A stretch of 64,000 bases of DNA from Nocardioides sp. S-1144 (GTDB taxonomy: Bacteria; Actinomycetota; Actinomycetes; Propionibacteriales; Nocardioidaceae), in contig NZ_CP040695.2 in NCBI RefSeq assembly GCF_005954645.2, positions 3,348,001 to 3,412,000 of the forward strand. The letters are read 5' to 3'. The notes under the pieces were generated by a model. The model was given only the letters and a program-made list of their open reading frames with translations. It ran no database searches and was not told where the DNA came from. Shown here in pieces: positions 51,492 to 59,599 of this stretch (within the stretch, counting starts at the first letter, position 1; every line of letters begins with the position of its first letter). The translations under genes were made by a program, and so were the position numbers.

Positions 51492-52238
51492 TCAGCGAAC
51501 CACGGCTCCCGCGGCGTCCGGTTCATCCCTGGGGCTGTACGGCGGCACCAGGTCGTCGCTGCTGGTGCCCGGGATGCTGCGGACGACGTCCGCCGCCAGC
51601 TCGTGCACCTTCACGTTGCTGCTCTGGGACTGCTGCGTGAGCAGCCCGAACGCGGCGTCGGCGGGCACCCGGCCCCGCTCCATCAGGATGCCGAGGGCGA
51701 GGTCGATGACCCGGCGGTGGGCCAGCAGCGCGGTGAGGTCGTCGAGGTCGGAGGCCTGGCGACCGAGGTGCATCGCCAGTGCGAAGCCGCCGCTGACCTC
51801 CTTGGCGACGAGGTCGGCCGTGGCGCGCTGGTCGGGGGTGATGGCGTCGACCTCGCTGGCGTAGACCTTGAACACGGCGACGCACGTGTCGCCCACCAGG
51901 ACCGGCACGGAGTAGCAGGACGCCGCTCCCCGGGCCGCGGCCTGCGGCCCGTAGTCGCCCCACCGGTCGTCGCCGGCCAGGTCGGGCGCGTGCAGCGCGA
52001 CACCCGAGGTCAACGCCGCCAGGCACGGGCCGACCCCGATGCGGAACTGGATGCGGTCGACGTCGGCGGCCAGCGTCGTGCTGGCCGCCAGGGTCCGCGG
52101 CCGGCGCCCCTCGGCGGTGCTGACGGCCACGCCGGCGACGTCGCCGAGCCGGTCGTGGATGCCGGTGGCGCTCAGCTCCAGGAAGTCGGTGACCAGTCGC
52201 TGGACCGGGCCCTGGAGCGAGGGTGCCCCGCCCGTCAC
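51492..52238 (-). CDS. GAF-ANTAR domain RNA-binding antiterminator
   Basis: The 248-aa protein has a GAF sensor (about 20-165; FRIGVGPCLAALTSG, CYSVPVLVGDTCVAVFKVY) and a C-terminal ANTAR domain (about 175-235; HRRVIDLALGILMERGRVPA, AFGLLTQQSQSSNVKVHELA). ANTAR proteins bind paired RNA hairpins to prevent termination. GTG 52238 overlaps the upstream stop (GTGA). It may regulate the downstream manganese-catalase gene, 47 nt away. Confidence 0.88.
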   Translation of the reverse strand: MTGGAPSLQGPVQRLVTDFLELSATGIHDRLGDVAGVAVSTAEGRRPRTLAASTTLAADVDRIQFRIGVGPCLAALTSGVALHAPDLAGDDRWGDYGPQAAARGAASCYSVPVLVGDTCVAVFKVYASEVDAITPDQRATADLVAKEVSGGFALAMHLGRQASDLDDLTALLAHRRVIDLALGILMERGRVPADAAFGLLTQQSQSSNVKVHELAADVVRSIPGTSSDDLVPPYSPRDEPDAAGAVVR

Positions 52239-52930
52239 GCCTCCACCCCCGACCGGGGGTCCGGCGTCGCCCGGTGCTCCTGCGAGCGGGACCGGCGGGC
52301 CGCGGCGTAGCCCGGCCCCCTGATCCGGCGGTGCCACGGGTACACCTCGAGCCCGTCGGGCGCGGCCGACACCGGGTCGAACGTCACCGGCGCGTCGCCC
52401 GGGGTGCTTCCGTGCCGGCCGTCGAACGGCTCGAGCGTGGCGAACCGGTGCCACGTGCCCCACGGACGCGCCCAGGAGAGGTCCCACCCGCCGCCGGCGG
52501 TCGGATCCGCGCCGAGGAGGACCGGTCCGGACGGCGAGCGGAAGGGCACCAGGCACCCCAGGAACGTCGTCCGCGCGTGGCGGGCGGGCGCGAGCAGGTA
52601 GCGGGTCACGCGGCCGCGGCCGGTGCTCGAGAGCAGCACGTCGGCGTGTCCGCCGTCGTCGGTGGGCACCCGGACGGCCAGCCCGTCGACGTCCGGCCAC
52701 GGCGGCGGGAGGCCGACCGAGCGGGACGTGCGCACCAGGACGTCGTCCTGACCGGGCGTGTCGAGGAACGCGGCGCCACTCACCGCGCCGCCGTACCGGC
52801 GCAGGCTGGCGGTCGCCACCGAGCCGCGCGGGTGCATCGGCTTCTCGGTGGACCTCAGCCGCGACAGGCCGGCGACGCCGCCGGCGAGGACCCGACCGAG
52901 CACCGTGGACAGCAGGTGGGGAGAAGTCAC
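52235..52930 (-). CDS. Conserved hypothetical protein, possibly catalase-fold-like
   Basis: The 231-aa protein has no domain I can name firmly. Segments such as PDVDGLAVRVPTDDGGHADV and LSSTGRGRVTRYLL followed by WDLSWARPWGTWHRFA faintly recall proteins with a heme-catalase-like beta barrel, but no heme Tyr motif is evident. GTG 52930 is chosen because GGAAGG lies 9 nt upstream. It is first in the operon with the ANTAR regulator and manganese catalase. Confidence 0.6.
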   Translation of the reverse strand: MTSPHLLSTVLGRVLAGGVAGLSRLRSTEKPMHPRGSVATASLRRYGGAVSGAAFLDTPGQDDVLVRTSRSVGLPPPWPDVDGLAVRVPTDDGGHADVLLSSTGRGRVTRYLLAPARHARTTFLGCLVPFRSPSGPVLLGADPTAGGGWDLSWARPWGTWHRFATLEPFDGRHGSTPGDAPVTFDPVSAAPDGLEVYPWHRRIRGPGYAAARRSRSQEHRATPDPRSGVEA

Positions 52931-53063
52931 GGTCACGACCCTTCCAGCGCGCGCCGCCGGCCCGCTCCCCCGCCGCGGGTGACTCCCACCTCCGGGCCGC
53001 GCGCCACCCGGGCGTGGGTACGGTCGGCGGGTACCCCACCGAACCCCGCCCGAGGAGACCGCG

Positions 53064-53228
53064 ATGAGCGAGACGAGCAACGAGAAGGACCAGGAGACCG
53101 GCGACGGTCGCAACGAGCAGCAGCAGGAGATCGCGGACGTGCAGGAGAAGCTGGACGCCGAGTCCGACGGCGAGGGCCTGGCCAACGAGTCGGGCCGCGG
53201 CGAGGAGACCGGCCTGTCCCAGGGCTGA
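53064..53228 (+). CDS. Small acidic hydrophilic protein
   Basis: A 54-aa frame (MSETSNEKDQETGDGRNEQQ...) rich in Glu, Gln and Gly and with no hydrophobic core, starts at ATG 53064 behind CGAGGAGACC. It resembles small stress-induced disordered proteins. Two GGGTAC boxes (53016-53021, 53029-53034) upstream resemble SigB-type -10 elements, though no well-spaced -35 is seen. Divergent from the manganese-catalase operon. Confidence 0.6.
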   Translation: MSETSNEKDQETGDGRNEQQQEIADVQEKLDAESDGEGLANESGRGEETGLSQG

Positions 53229-53316
53229 GTGCGTCACGCTCGCGGGCGACGTCGAGGTTCTCCACAGGCGTTCGAACACACTGTCGATTGTCGGTGGTGA
53301 CCCCTAGAATCAGGCC

Positions 53317-54544
53317 ATGAGCAAGCACCCCGGCGACCACCACGACGGGCACCCCGTCACCCGGTTCGTCACGCTGCTCGAGACCGAGCTGACAGCGCTG
53401 GTGGACGCCCCGGCCTGGTCGCTCGACGCCCCTGCGACGGCTGATCTCGTGCCGCGGCTGGCCGGGTTGGTCGCGGGGGTTCAGGAGCTCGAGGCCCGCG
53501 TGGTCGGCCATGCCGGGGTGCTGGACCTGCCGGCATCGATCGGCGCCAGGTCGCTCGCGGCGTGGCTCGCTCGGGTCACCCGGGTCACGGGCGCGGAGGC
53601 TGCGCGGAAGGCTCGGTTGGCTGGCGATCTCGCCGCCCACGAGGCGACCCGGATCGCGATGGCCGAGGGACGGGTGCACGGCGAGCAGGCCAAGGTCATC
53701 GCCACCGTGGTCGACGACCTGGACGGTGACCACCTTGCCTGGCGCGGGAAGGCCGAGGCCCACCTGCTCGACGAGGCGGCGCACCACGACGCGCACGACC
53801 TGAAGACCCTCGGCCGCCGGATCCTGGAGACCCTCGACCCCGACAAGGCCGACGAGCACGAAGCGCGACTGCTGGAGGCCGAGGAGGCCCGAGCCCGCAA
53901 GCGCACTGCGTTGACGATGTGGGACGACGGTGAGGGTCTCGCCCACGGCCGGTTCACCCTGCCGTCGGCGCAAGCCTCGATGCTCCGGAAGGCGCTCACC
54001 GCGATCGCGGCTCCCAAGCACGTCCGGGCCACCGACGGTGCGGGCTCCTACGACCACGAGAAGCCGACACCCGAGCGGCCTGGGCAGGCGTTCGGCGAGT
54101 ACGTCGAGCGCTACCCCGCCGACCAGCTGCCCGCCATGGGCGGGACCCAACGCCACCGTGGTCGTGACGATGACTCTCGACACGCTCAACGGTGGGCTCG
54201 CAGCCGCCCACCTCGACACCGGTCTCGCGCTCTCCCCCACCCAGGCCCGCCGACTGGCCTGCGAAGCAGGCATCATCCCCGCCGTCCTCGACGGCGCCGG
54301 CCACGTCCTCGACCTCGGCCGCAAGCGCCGGTTCCACACCCCAGCCCAGCGCCTCGCCATCACCCTCAAGCAGCAGCACTGCCAACACCCGGCCTGCACC
54401 ACACCAGCCGCCTACTGCCACACCCACCACGGCATCCCATGGCCCCGGGGTGGCAGCACCGACACCCGCGACGCCGTCCTGCTCTGCCCCTTCCACCACC
54501 GCCAGACCCACGCCACCGGCGAGACCTACCCGCTGCGGCCCTGA
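53317..54544 (+). pseudogene. DUF222/HNH endonuclease-like gene with a +1 frameshift
   Basis: The DUF222 N-terminal region (residues 1 to about 280; ELEARVVGHAGVLDLPASIG, GRVHGEQAKVIATVVDDLDG) is in one frame. The rest (ATVVVTMTLDTLNGGLAAAH and the HNH segment CTTPAAYCHTHHGIPWPRGG with LLCPFHHRQTH) is in the next. The break is at the ACCC run 54145-54148; deleting one base restores GGTNATVVV. Length is 1228 nt (3n+1). This 13E12-like family is multicopy in actinobacteria. Real decay or a sequencing error. Confidence 0.85.
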
Positions 54545-54854
54545 CGCGACCGGCGGATGGACCTCGGGCGGCCGTCAGACCGACCCAGCCGATCGACGTT
54601 GCCAGTCGCCGATCGAGTGAACCTCCGAGTGCGCGCCGCGTCGAGCAACCTCGTGCGGTTGGCTCGGCGGCAGCGATCCGGCCGGAAGCCGGTCCCAATC
54701 CGCGCACTTCCAGCCGTGCGACCGTGCCGCGGCAGGGCACGCCGCACCGATGAACCAGCCGTCTCCCGATGACGGCGTGCCGCTGAAGACGAGTCGGCCA
54801 GCTCGACCTTGCCTTCTGGTGCGGCCACAACCGTGGTCGGTACCGCCAGCTGAG
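54545..54854. other. Gene-free 310-bp stretch
   Basis: No convincing coding sequence is present. The minus strand at 54801-54864 contains a tRNA D-arm-like TAGCTCAGCTGG and a GGTTGTGGCC segment, but no acceptor, D or T stems pair, so I do not call a tRNA. Nothing else recognisable. Confidence 0.4.
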
Positions 54855-55103
54855 CTACCAGGCGCCGACGCGGGCGGCGGCGGTACCGGCGGTGGCCCAG
54901 GCGGTGGGATGGGGGCCGCGAGCGACGACGTCGCCGGTCGCGCACTCGACGACCTCCCACGAGCCCCAGCGCAGGCCGCCGGTGCCGACGCGGCGGTCGG
55001 CGATCGTGACGGCGTCGGCGAGGGTCGGCGCCGCGAACGGGCCGAGGGCGTGGTCGACGACCAGGTCGGTGCGGCGGATCTCGTAGTACCGGACCGAGCT
55101 CAC
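54855..55103 (-). CDS. Small hypothetical protein
   Basis: The 82-aa protein (start MSSVRYYEIRRTDLVVDHAL) has beta-rich, globular composition with LADAVTIADRRVGTGGLRWG and SWEVVECATGDVVARGPHP. No domain recognised. GTG 55103 overlaps the stop of a 26-codon upstream frame (GTGA), implying coupled translation. Confidence 0.6.
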   Translation of the reverse strand: MSSVRYYEIRRTDLVVDHALGPFAAPTLADAVTIADRRVGTGGLRWGSWEVVECATGDVVARGPHPTAWATAGTAAARVGAW

Positions 55104-55180
55104 GGTCGTTGCCCCGGCTCGGCGACGACGACGGACGCCACGGGGGTGCTGGCCCGGCCGGGCTCGCGGGTGGTGCTCAT
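55100..55180 (-). CDS. 26-aa leader-like small ORF
   Basis: The frame beginning MSTTREPGRASTPVASVVVA has a strong TTGGAGG 7 nt before ATG 55180, and its TGA overlaps the GTG of the following small gene. Too short to judge by composition; the ribosome-binding site and overlap are the evidence. It may be a real small protein or a translational-coupling leader. Confidence 0.45.
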   Translation of the reverse strand: MSTTREPGRASTPVASVVVAEPGQRP

Positions 55181-55398
55181 GGGTGGCCTCCAAGCGGCTG
55201 AAGGGTGAATTCCCAGCGTCCTCCGCCGCGTCGGCGTTCTCCAGGGACGATGCCCGCAAACACCCCCACAGGTGACCCGTCGAGCGCCGTCGGCCTGGCT
55301 ACGCAGCACCCGGCCGCCCAGCACCCGGCCGCGCCGCAACCCGGGCCGACCTCTCATCGGGTGAGCCGCCGGGCGGCGGGCAAACGTAGGTTTGGGGC

Positions 55399-56526
55399 AT
55401 GCTCGCTCCGACCTCGATCCGGTCGACGCCCGCCCCCATCGGTGACGTGCACCGGGTCGACGAAGCCCTCACCCGGACCGTCGACGCCCAGGCTCGCATC
55501 CTCGTCGACGTCAGTCCCGACCTCGAGCCGGTCGCGCAGGCTGTGCGGCAGCGGGCCGGCGGCGGCAAGCGGCTGCGGGCGGCGTTCTGCCTGTGGGCGG
55601 CGGACGCCGTCGCCGGCAGCGCCGGCGCCACCGCGGGCGCCGGCGAGACCGTGACCCCCGGCGTGGTCGAGGCCGGTGCCGCGCTCGAGATGTTCCACCT
55701 CGGCGCACTCGTGCACGACGACGTGATGGACCGCAGCGACTCGCGCCGCGGCATCCCGACGGTGCACCGGGCCTTCGCGGACGGCCACCGCTCCGCGCGC
55801 TCGACCGGCGACCCCGAGCTCTACGGCCACTCCGTCGCCATCCTCACCGGCGACCTGTGCCTGACCTGGGCCGACGACCTGCTCGCCCGTGCCGCCGACG
55901 CCGCGACCGCGGCCGGCACGCCCGAGCGCGCCGCCGCGGCGCGCGCGGTGTGGGAGCTGATGCGCACCCAGACGATGGCCGGGCAGTTCCTGGACCTGCA
56001 TCCGCTCGGTCGCCCCCGCACCCTGGACGACGTCGCCCGCGTCGTCCGCTTCAAGAGCGCGAAGTACACCGTCGAGCACCCGCTGCTGCTCGGGACGGCG
56101 CTGGCCGGCGGCTCGGGGGCGATGACCGACTTCTGCTCGGCCTTCGGGCTGCGGGTCGGCGAGGCGTTCCAGCTGCGCGACGACGTCCTCGGCGTCTTCG
56201 GCGACTCCCGCGAGACCGGCAAGCCCACCCTCGACGACGTCCGGGAGGGCAAGCGGACCGTCCTCGTCGCCCAGGCCGCGGAGACCGCGAGCGCGGCCCA
56301 GCTCGCCGTGCTGCACCGCCACCTCGGCGACGACGCCCTCGACGAGGCCGGCCTCGAGCAGGTCCGTCAGGTGCTCGTCGAGTCCGGGGCGCTCGACCGG
56401 GTCGAGCGCCGGATCACCACCCTGGTCGAGGACTCCCTCGCCCTGCTGGCGGCGGCGCCGATCCCGGTCCGGTCGCGGGAGGCACTGGTCGACCTCACCG
56501 AGGCGAGCGTCTGGCGCGCCGCGTGA
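55399..56526 (+). CDS. crtE: Geranylgeranyl diphosphate synthase-type polyprenyl synthetase
   Basis: The 375-aa trans-prenyltransferase has the first aspartate-rich motif in LGALVHDDVMDRSDSRRG (DDxxD), the second in FQLRDDVLGVFGD, and GGGKRLRAAF. It condenses IPP units to GGPP, the carotenoid precursor. A TAGGTT box six nt before ATG 55399 indicates a leaderless message. Its 3' end overlaps the convergent lycopene-cyclase gene by 32 bp. Product chain length is inferred from the cluster. Confidence 0.88.
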   Translation: MLAPTSIRSTPAPIGDVHRVDEALTRTVDAQARILVDVSPDLEPVAQAVRQRAGGGKRLRAAFCLWAADAVAGSAGATAGAGETVTPGVVEAGAALEMFHLGALVHDDVMDRSDSRRGIPTVHRAFADGHRSARSTGDPELYGHSVAILTGDLCLTWADDLLARAADAATAAGTPERAAAARAVWELMRTQTMAGQFLDLHPLGRPRTLDDVARVVRFKSAKYTVEHPLLLGTALAGGSGAMTDFCSAFGLRVGEAFQLRDDVLGVFGDSRETGKPTLDDVREGKRTVLVAQAAETASAAQLAVLHRHLGDDALDEAGLEQVRQVLVESGALDRVERRITTLVEDSLALLAAAPIPVRSREALVDLTEASVWRAA

Positions 56527-56869
56527 CCAGCAGCCGCGCGACGGCGGGGCGCGGGCCCGGGCCGAGCCGCTGCTGCACGCCGCGGCGGCCCCACCACACC
56601 CACCAGATCATCGACTGGGTGACCAGGGCGAAGCCGAACCAGAAGTCCTCGATCGGGGCGTGCCCGATCCGCCACCCGAGGATGGCGTCATCGTCGTAGT
56701 CGAAGACGCCCCGCGACGTCAGCCACTCGTTGGTGATCAGCTGGAAGAACAGCACGATCGCGTAGGCGACCCAGTACGCCCGTCGGGTCAGCAGCCGGGT
56801 CCGCAGGACCCAGAGGTCGAGCACGACCGTGACGGCGATGCCCAGCAGCGAGGCCTCGGTGTGGGTCAC
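56495..56869 (-). CDS. Lycopene cyclase domain protein, second subunit
   Basis: The 124-aa membrane protein has three hydrophobic segments and the lycopene-cyclase-domain motif APIEDFWFGFALV. Actinobacterial cyclases of the CrtYc/CrtYd or CrtYe/Yf kind act as heterodimers of two such small proteins. GTG 56869 overlaps the partner stop by 4 nt. Its tail overlaps the convergent crtE end. Confidence 0.82.
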   Translation of the reverse strand: MTHTEASLLGIAVTVVLDLWVLRTRLLTRRAYWVAYAIVLFFQLITNEWLTSRGVFDYDDDAILGWRIGHAPIEDFWFGFALVTQSMIWWVWWGRRGVQQRLGPGPRPAVARLLVTRRARRSPR

Positions 56870-57231
56870 GTCGCCTCCCCCTCTACAGTGTCGCCGGCCG
56901 GCTGCTGCGGCTCGTCGCCGACCGTCCAGCCGCGCACGCTGCGCACCGCCTCCAGCGTCATCACCGACGCCAGCGGCACCACGACGAAGAACAGCACCTC
57001 CTCCAGGGGCAGACCGGCGAGCTCGAGGCCGAGGGTCTGCGAGGTGTCGAAGAACCAGTGGCCGGCCCGGACCGCGAGCAGGTCCCACACCACGAACGGC
57101 AGCCCCGCGCAGACCAGCACCAGCGCCAGCCGGCGCAGCCGCGCGTACACGCGCGTGCGCAGCAGGATCTCCAGCGGCAGGGTGGCCACGAGCACGAAGA
57201 CCAGCATGGCCGCGTACGTCAGCTCCCTCAT
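56866..57231 (-). CDS. Lycopene cyclase domain protein, first subunit
   Basis: The 121-aa membrane protein has four hydrophobic stretches and LAGLPLEEVLFFVVVPLAS, the same family motif (PLEE) as its partner. Together they would cyclise one end of lycopene; whether to beta, gamma or epsilon rings cannot be told. ATG 57231 begins the first helix. Divergent from the following plus-strand gene set. Confidence 0.82.
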   Translation of the reverse strand: MRELTYAAMLVFVLVATLPLEILLRTRVYARLRRLALVLVCAGLPFVVWDLLAVRAGHWFFDTSQTLGLELAGLPLEEVLFFVVVPLASVMTLEAVRSVRGWTVGDEPQQPAGDTVEGEAT

Positions 57232-57264
57232 CACCCCATCCTGTCGGGTGCCTGGGTGGCGGGC

Positions 57265-58116
57265 GTGAACGGCGTCGCCCGGCTCCGCGGCGAGGCCCGC
57301 ACGCTGGTCCGCGGCACCGGCCGGCTGCTGTCCGGGCGCGACCTGTCGGCGGCGGCGGCCACCCTCACCTACTTCTCGGCGATCGCGGTCGTGCCGTGGC
57401 TGCTCCTCGCGCTCTGGACGACGACCTGGTGGCGCGGCGACGGCGCGGCCCAGGAGCGGCTGCTGCGCCTCGAGGTCCTCGTGCCGCCCGCGATGGGCGC
57501 GCGGCCGCCGTACGAGGTGCTGGTCGACGCCGCCACCCACCTCGGCGTGGTGGGTGCGGTCGTCCTGCTGTTCCCCGCGTCGTTCTACGGCGAGGGCCTG
57601 CGCCGCGCCTGCCTGGCCATCCGCCCGGAGCCGGACCGCTTCACCGGCTGGCGCGCACGGGTGGCCGTGCTGGCCCTGGTGGTGGCGCTGCCGCCGCTGA
57701 CCTGGGCCGTGCTCGGCGTCGGCGACGCCCTCGTGCCGCTCTCGCCCGACGGCGGCGGCGGTGGCCCCGGCGACCGCCTCCTGCGCATCGTGCTGGGCTT
57801 CACCGCGCTCTGGCTCGCGCTCGGGGTCCTGCTGACCTGGGTGTTCCGCGCCGTCACCCCCGGCCGACCCCGGTGGTGGGTCGCGCTGGCCGGCGGCCTC
57901 GGAACCGGCTCGTTCCTGGCCGGGTTCCTGCACGGCTTCCAGCTCTTCCTCTCCCTGCCCGTCGACGTCGGCATCCCCTTCGGCGGCCTCGGGTACGTCG
58001 GCGGCGTGGTCGCCGTCGGACTCTGGCTCTACGTGCTGCACGTGTTCCTGCTCGTCGGCTGGGCCACCACCCAGGCCCTCGAGGAGCGCGCCGCGCGGGA
58101 CGCGGTGACCCGGTGA
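57265..58116 (+). CDS. YihY/BrkB-family inner-membrane protein
   Basis: The 283-aa membrane protein has about six hydrophobic segments, AAAATLTYFSAIAVVPWLLLA at the N-terminus and FGGLGYVGGVVAVGLWLYVL near the end, matching the YihY/virulence factor BrkB family. The function of that family is unknown. GTG 57265 is chosen (an alternative at 57256 also fits). It is coupled by GTGA to a CrtA-like gene, an uncommon partner. Confidence 0.8.
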   Translation: MNGVARLRGEARTLVRGTGRLLSGRDLSAAAATLTYFSAIAVVPWLLLALWTTTWWRGDGAAQERLLRLEVLVPPAMGARPPYEVLVDAATHLGVVGAVVLLFPASFYGEGLRRACLAIRPEPDRFTGWRARVAVLALVVALPPLTWAVLGVGDALVPLSPDGGGGGPGDRLLRIVLGFTALWLALGVLLTWVFRAVTPGRPRWWVALAGGLGTGSFLAGFLHGFQLFLSLPVDVGIPFGGLGYVGGVVAVGLWLYVLHVFLLVGWATTQALEERAARDAVTR

Positions 58117-58802
58117 GCGTCGTGGACCTGCGGGTCTGGCGGGTCGGGTCCGCCGCCCCCGCCCTGCTGCGGATGGCGACCGGCCGGCGCCGGCTGCGCG
58201 GCGTCCCCGGGCTGCGGTTCGCCAAGCTCCTCGGCACCGGGTCCGGCCGCACCTTCACCCCGCGCGACGCCGACCCGCACCACTGGGCCCTCCTCACCGT
58301 CTTCGACGACGCCGCGCCGGCCGACGACTTCGCCGGCAGCCGGCTCGTGGCGGGCTGGGAGTCGGCGGCCCAGGAGCGCCTCCGGGTGCGGATGGTGCCG
58401 CTGTCCGCCCGCGGGCGGTGGTCGCGCACCGAGCCGTTCGACGCCTCCGGGCCGCCGTCGGCCGACGCCGTCCGGGGCGCCCCCGTCGCCGCGATCACCC
58501 GCGCCCGGCTCCGACCGGCCCGCGCCCTCTCGTTCTGGCGGGCCGTGCCGCCGGTGATCGACGACCTGGGCACGGCGTCCGGGCTGCGGATGGCGATCGG
58601 GATCGGCGAGGCCCCGATCGGGCTGCAGGGCACGTTCTCGCTCTGGGACTCCTCGCGCGACCTCGTCGACTTCGCCTATCGCAGCGCCGCGCACCGCTCG
58701 GCCGTCGACCGCACCGACGCGGCCGGCTGGTACGCCGAGGAGCTCTTCGCCCGGTTCGCCGTCCTCGACGTCGAGGGCACCTACCGCGGGCGCACGCCGT
58801 GA
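58113..58802 (+). CDS. CrtA-like spheroidene monooxygenase-family protein
   Basis: The 229-aa protein resembles CrtA carotenoid 2-monooxygenases: VPGLRFAKLLGTGSGRTFTP near the N-terminus, then ALLTVFDDAAPADDF. In purple bacteria CrtA inserts a C-2 keto group in acyclic xanthophyll ends. GTG 58113 overlaps the YihY stop. Here it is embedded between YihY and CruF genes, suggesting action on the acyclic end. Confidence 0.72.
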   Translation: MSVVDLRVWRVGSAAPALLRMATGRRRLRGVPGLRFAKLLGTGSGRTFTPRDADPHHWALLTVFDDAAPADDFAGSRLVAGWESAAQERLRVRMVPLSARGRWSRTEPFDASGPPSADAVRGAPVAAITRARLRPARALSFWRAVPPVIDDLGTASGLRMAIGIGEAPIGLQGTFSLWDSSRDLVDFAYRSAAHRSAVDRTDAAGWYAEELFARFAVLDVEGTYRGRTP

Positions 58803-59599
58803 GCGGCCTCCGCCCGGCCGGCACCCCGGTCCGCACGGCGCGCACCGCCGTCCCGGTCCTGCTGGCGGCGGCCGGCGTCCTGGTGCAGATGGCCTTCCCG
58901 TTCACCGACGGCGGCACCCTCGCGCTCACCGTGGCCAGCGTCGTGCTCTTCGCGGGCACCGCCCTCGCCCACGCCTGGGCCAGCAGGGGTGCCGCGACGG
59001 CGGTCCTCGTGCTGGTCGTCGCCGGCGGCGGCGGGCTCGTGGCCGAGGCGGTCGGCGTCCGCACCGGCGTGCCGTTCGGCTCCTACGACTACACCGGCAC
59101 GCTGGGCACCGAGGTGCTCGGCGTCCCGGTCCTGGTGCCGCTGGCCTGGGTGATGATGGCCTGGCCCGCGCTCCTGGTCGCCCGCCTGCTGGTGGGCTCG
59201 CCCGTCCTCCGGGTGGTCGTCGCGGCGTGGGCGCTGACCGCCTGGGACGTCTTCCTCGACCCGCAGATGGTCGACGCCGGCCACTGGGCCTGGGACGACC
59301 CGCACCCCGCGCTCCCCGGCGTCGAGGGCATCCCCCTCACGAACTTCGCGGGGTGGCTGCTGGTCTCGGCGGTGATGTGCGCCGTCCTCGACCGGCTCGT
59401 CCGCGACCCCGTCGACGACCGGACGCCGGTGGCCCGCGACGCCGTCCCCGTCACGGTCTACCTGTGGACCTACTTCTCCTCGGTGCTCGCCCACGCCGTC
59501 TTCTTCGGACGCCCGTCGGTGGCCCTGGTCGGCGGCGTCCTCATGGGGCTGGTCGCGGTCCCGCTGGCCGTCCGCGTGTCGCGGGAGGTGCGGCGATGA
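58799..59599 (+). CDS. cruF: CruF-type carotenoid 1',2'-hydratase
   Basis: The 266-aa polytopic protein (seven or so hydrophobic segments) has EAVGVRTGVPFGSYDYTGTL, WDVFLDPQMVDAGHWAWDD and PLTNFAGWLL, matching the DUF422/CruF family, which hydrates the terminal double bond of acyclic ends. Starts GTG 58799 with GTGA overlap and ends in an ATGA overlap with the glycosyltransferase gene. Confidence 0.85.
   Translation: MSGLRPAGTPVRTARTAVPVLLAAAGVLVQMAFPFTDGGTLALTVASVVLFAGTALAHAWASRGAATAVLVLVVAGGGGLVAEAVGVRTGVPFGSYDYTGTLGTEVLGVPVLVPLAWVMMAWPALLVARLLVGSPVLRVVVAAWALTAWDVFLDPQMVDAGHWAWDDPHPALPGVEGIPLTNFAGWLLVSAVMCAVLDRLVRDPVDDRTPVARDAVPVTVYLWTYFSSVLAHAVFFGRPSVALVGGVLMGLVAVPLAVRVSREVRR

Noticed and set aside
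54801..54864. tRNA-like sequence on the minus strand (TAGCTCAGCTGG box, GGTTGTGGCC segment)
   Set aside because: Acceptor, D, anticodon and T stems do not pair; at most a degenerate remnant or chance match.
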